Positions 6,630 to 8,554 of a DNA stretch of 8,554 bases are shown here, piece after piece (within the stretch, counting starts at the first letter, position 1; every line of letters starts with the position of its first letter). The notes beneath the pieces were generated by a model. It was not told the origin of the DNA, did no database searches, and saw nothing but the letters and a program-made list of their open reading frames with translations. Location: NCBI GenBank assembly GCA_016781635.1, contig JADDPY010000350.1:4980-13533 (forward strand). Direction: 5' to 3'. The stretch is from Rubrobacter sp. (lineage in GTDB: Bacteria; Actinomycetota; Rubrobacteria; Rubrobacterales; Rubrobacteraceae). The position numbers were made by a program, and so were the translations under genes.

Positions 6630-7372
6630 GCTCTCCTCTCAACGTTCCCTGCTGCACTTTCCTCGATCCTATTCACCGCAGCACAAGCCCGCGCAACAGC
6701 CACCATCCCGGCGGTCTCGCTCCGCAACCTGAACGGCCCGAGCGAGGCGAGCCTGATCCTGTTCTCCACGGCGAGCTCTAATTCCCCCTCGCTGAAGCCC
6801 CCTTCCGGGCCGACGAAGAGACTCACCGCACCCCCCGCCGATACCGTTACCTCTAGCGGGGGCAGATCCGGGCCGTTGTGCAGCAGCACTCCAGACTCGC
6901 CGGCCTCTTCCACGGCCCCCGCGAAGGGTATAACCTCACGGACCTCGGGCACCCGCAGCCTCCGCGACTGTCGCGCAGCCGCGACCGCCACCCGGCGCCA
7001 CCGCTCGACCTTGCCGTCGCCCCGATCGAGCCGCACCACACCGTGGTCGGTCGCGAGCGGCACGATACACCCCACCCCGAGCTCCGTCGCCTTCTCGACC
7101 ACGAGGTCCATGTGACGCCCCTTGGGCACCGCCTGATAGAGAGTAACGCCACCCTCGTCGGCCGGGGCCGGGCGCTCCTCGCTCACGACCGCCTCCCGCC
7201 CCTCCGAGAGTTCCGCGAAGAACAGCCGTCCTGAGGCGTCCACGACCTCGATGGCTTCCCCGGCCCGCGCGCGAAGGACCTTGAAGAGGTGTTGCCTCTC
7301 CTCCTCGGGCAAGCGTAATACTTCACCCACCGAGAGGCGAGCGTTTGAGAAGACTCGTGTACGGACGGCCAC
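6626..7372 (-). CDS. rsmE: 16S rRNA (uracil1498-N3)-methyltransferase RsmE
   Basis: RsmE methylates N3 of U1498 in helix 44 of 16S rRNA using S-adenosylmethionine. The 248 residues show a PUA-like N-terminal domain with HLFKVLRARAGE (28-39) and a SPOUT knotted methyltransferase domain. The latter has KGRHMDLVVEKATELGV (84-100), the AdoMet loop VGPEGGFSEGE (187-197) and LGPFRLRSETA (211-221). The final motif has PF where many homologues have RI or RV. The start is a GTG 16 bases after dnaJ, preceded by a weak GGCGGG; no other in-frame start lies in the gap. The stop overlaps the HIT gene. Direct adjacency of dnaJ and rsmE, without prmA between, resembles the mycobacterial hrcA-dnaJ2-rsmE arrangement. 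Confidence 0.97.
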   Translation of the reverse strand: MAVRTRVFSNARLSVGEVLRLPEEERQHLFKVLRARAGEAIEVVDASGRLFFAELSEGREAVVSEERPAPADEGGVTLYQAVPKGRHMDLVVEKATELGVGCIVPLATDHGVVRLDRGDGKVERWRRVAVAAARQSRRLRVPEVREVIPFAGAVEEAGESGVLLHNGPDLPPLEVTVSAGGAVSLFVGPEGGFSEGELELAVENRIRLASLGPFRLRSETAGMVAVARACAAVNRIEESAAGNVERRA

Positions 7373-7388
7373 TAGAAACCCGCCGGAC

Positions 7389-8510
7389 CTACCTGAAGAC
7401 GGCCCTCAGGCGATCGAAGAAGGATTCTCCGCCGCCGTTGTAGGTCTCTTCGCCGCTGATCTCCTCGAAGCGCCGCAGAAGGTCGCGCTGTTCGTGGTTG
7501 AGGCGCGTCGGCACCATTACGTCCACGACGACCTTGAGGTCACCGCGTCCCCGGCGCCTGAGGCGGGGCATACCCTCACCCCTGAGGGTCAAAGTCTCGC
7601 CGGGCTGCGTCCCCGGCTCCACCTTCACGCCCTTCCTGCCCTCCAGCGTCGGCACCTCCGCCTCGGTCCCCAGGGAAGCGTCCACGAAGTTGACCCTCAT
7701 CCTGTGTACGAGGTCGTCCCCGTCGCGCATAAGCTCCGGGTCTTCCTGTACCCTTACCCTGACGTACAAGTCTCCCGCCGGGGCGCCACGTTCTCCCCTG
7801 TGGCCCTGGCCGGTGTGGCGAATCCTCATCCCACTCTCGATCCCGCCGGGGACGGAGACCCGGCGCGTCACCACCTCCGAGACGCGACCGCTCCCGTAGC
7901 AATTCTCGCACGACTCGTCGATGATCCTGCCACGCCCCGAGCAGGTCGGGCAGGCGCCCGTGCTGACCATCTGGCCGAGCAGGCTCTGTCGAACCATCCG
8001 CACCGCCCCGGCTCCACCGCAGGTCTCGCACTGATGAGACTTCGTTCCGCCTATGCCATCACAGACCTCGCAGTTTTTCACCACCTGGACGTTCACCTCG
8101 CGCTCCGCCCCGAACGCGGCCTCCCGCAGCGAGATCTCGACCTCGGCCTCGGCATCCTCCCCGCGCGCCGGAGCGCCACCGCCGCCGAAAAAGTTTCCGC
8201 CGAACCGGTCCCCGAAGAACGCGTCGAAGATGTCCTGGAAGCCACCGAACGGGTCCCCGCCGCCCGGCCCTCCGCCCCCGGCGCCGCGTGGGACCTGATG
8301 GCCGTAGGTGTCGTAGGCCTGTCTCGATTCGGGGTTCGAGAGTACCTCGTACGCCTCGGTCAGCTCCTTGAAGCGCTCCTCCGCGCCGGCATCGTCCGGA
8401 TTCGCGTCCGGATGATGCTGGCGAGCGAGCCGCCGGTAGGACTTTTTGATCTCCGTCTCCGAGGCCTCGCGCGCAAGGCCCAGGATCTCATAGTAGTCAC
8501 GCTTCGCCAA
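7389..8510 (-). CDS. dnaJ: Chaperone protein DnaJ
   Basis: DnaJ delivers unfolded clients to DnaK and stimulates its ATPase. The 373 residues have the complete type I layout. The J domain (4-70) has HPD at 33-35. A Gly/Phe-rich linker covers about 71-118. The zinc-finger region has all four CxxCxGxG repeats (Cys147/150, 161/164, 187/190, 201/204). The beta-rich client-binding domain runs from about 212 to 345. The start is TTG at 8510, with AAGGAG at an 8-base spacing; no ATG or GTG is close enough, and the J domain begins immediately, so this start is well supported. Its position beside rsmE suggests the hrcA-linked DnaJ (DnaJ2 in mycobacteria) rather than a dnaK-grpE-linked copy. No CIRCE repeat is visible in the 44 upstream bases. 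Confidence 0.98.
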   Translation of the reverse strand: MAKRDYYEILGLAREASETEIKKSYRRLARQHHPDANPDDAGAEERFKELTEAYEVLSNPESRQAYDTYGHQVPRGAGGGGPGGGDPFGGFQDIFDAFFGDRFGGNFFGGGGAPARGEDAEAEVEISLREAAFGAEREVNVQVVKNCEVCDGIGGTKSHQCETCGGAGAVRMVRQSLLGQMVSTGACPTCSGRGRIIDESCENCYGSGRVSEVVTRRVSVPGGIESGMRIRHTGQGHRGERGAPAGDLYVRVRVQEDPELMRDGDDLVHRMRVNFVDASLGTEAEVPTLEGRKGVKVEPGTQPGETLTLRGEGMPRLRRRGRGDLKVVVDVMVPTRLNHEQRDLLRRFEEISGEETYNGGGESFFDRLRAVFR

Positions 8511-8522
8511 AAGGAATGCTCC

Positions 8523-8554
8523 TTAGAACCTGGAGTCGAGGTGCTGGGTCAATG
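8523..8554 (-). CDS. Possible C-terminal tail of an upstream gene (partial)
   Basis: One frame entering from the window edge reads LTQHLDSRF and ends at a TAA (8525-8523). That TAA overlaps the dnaJ Shine-Dalgarno TAAGGAG. The same stop-in-Shine-Dalgarno layout occurs at pgpH/ybeY. Nine residues are too few to identify a family. By analogy with known hrcA-dnaJ-rsmE clusters, the gene could be hrcA, which is inference. A second frame stays open into dnaJ and stops at a TGA there, so the frame choice is uncertain. Confidence 0.3.
   Translation of the reverse strand, partial: LTQHLDSRF

Noticed and set aside
6486..7115. 209-codon plus-strand frame
   Set aside because: It is antisense to rsmE and the HIT gene. 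Its Ser/Pro/Thr-rich composition is typical of reverse-strand translation of GC-rich genes.
7935..8070. Repeated Cys-Gly pattern in dnaJ considered as a DNA repeat
   Set aside because: It is the four CxxCxGxG zinc motifs typical of type I DnaJ, not a nucleotide repeat array.
8511..8554. CIRCE or other heat-shock operator upstream of dnaJ
   Set aside because: No inverted repeat of the CIRCE type is visible in these 44 bases; any operator would lie upstream of the window.

Overview
The window is one high-GC (roughly 65%) bacterial block. All recognisable genes lie on the minus strand, packed head to tail, so transcription runs from high to low coordinates. No mobile element, CRISPR array, tRNA or rRNA was seen. 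Gene content and GC suggest a deep-branching actinobacterium, perhaps Rubrobacter-like. That assignment is inference from gene order, the DgkA-PAP2 fusion and frequent GTG/TTG starts, not from a database match.

Layout in transcription order: a possible tail of an unseen upstream gene (8554-8523); dnaJ (8510-7389); rsmE (7372-6626); a HIT-family protein (6629-6285); a GatB/YqeY-domain protein (6285-5839); phoH (5764-4832, with a likely earlier start); a PgpH-type membrane HD phosphodiesterase (4801-2465); ybeY (2457-2044); a DgkA-PAP2 fusion (2057-1311); cdd (1300-905); and era (908 to the window edge, almost complete). Junctions are very tight: ATGA overlaps at rsmE/HIT and cdd/era, TAATG at HIT/yqeY, a 14-base overlap at ybeY/dgkA, and gaps of 7-16 bases at dnaJ/rsmE, pgpH/ybeY and dgkA/cdd. 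The two larger gaps are yqeY/phoH (74 bases) and phoH/pgpH (30 bases, with a long hairpin). No stretch over 300 bases lacks a gene.

Functionally the block combines protein folding (DnaJ), 16S rRNA modification and maturation (RsmE, YbeY, Era, with PhoH as a presumed RNA-linked ATPase), cyclic di-AMP breakdown (PgpH), lipid-carrier or lipid phosphate metabolism (DgkA-PAP2) and pyrimidine salvage (Cdd). The order phoH-pgpH-ybeY-dgkA-cdd-era is that of Bacillus-type Firmicutes rather than the mycobacterial version.

No wholly new system was found. The points most worth checking are a probable non-standard (ACG) start for phoH behind the strongest Shine-Dalgarno site in the window, the kinase-phosphatase fusion with altered phosphatase motifs, an altered switch II in Era, and the hairpin plus -10-like element at the phoH/pgpH junction.
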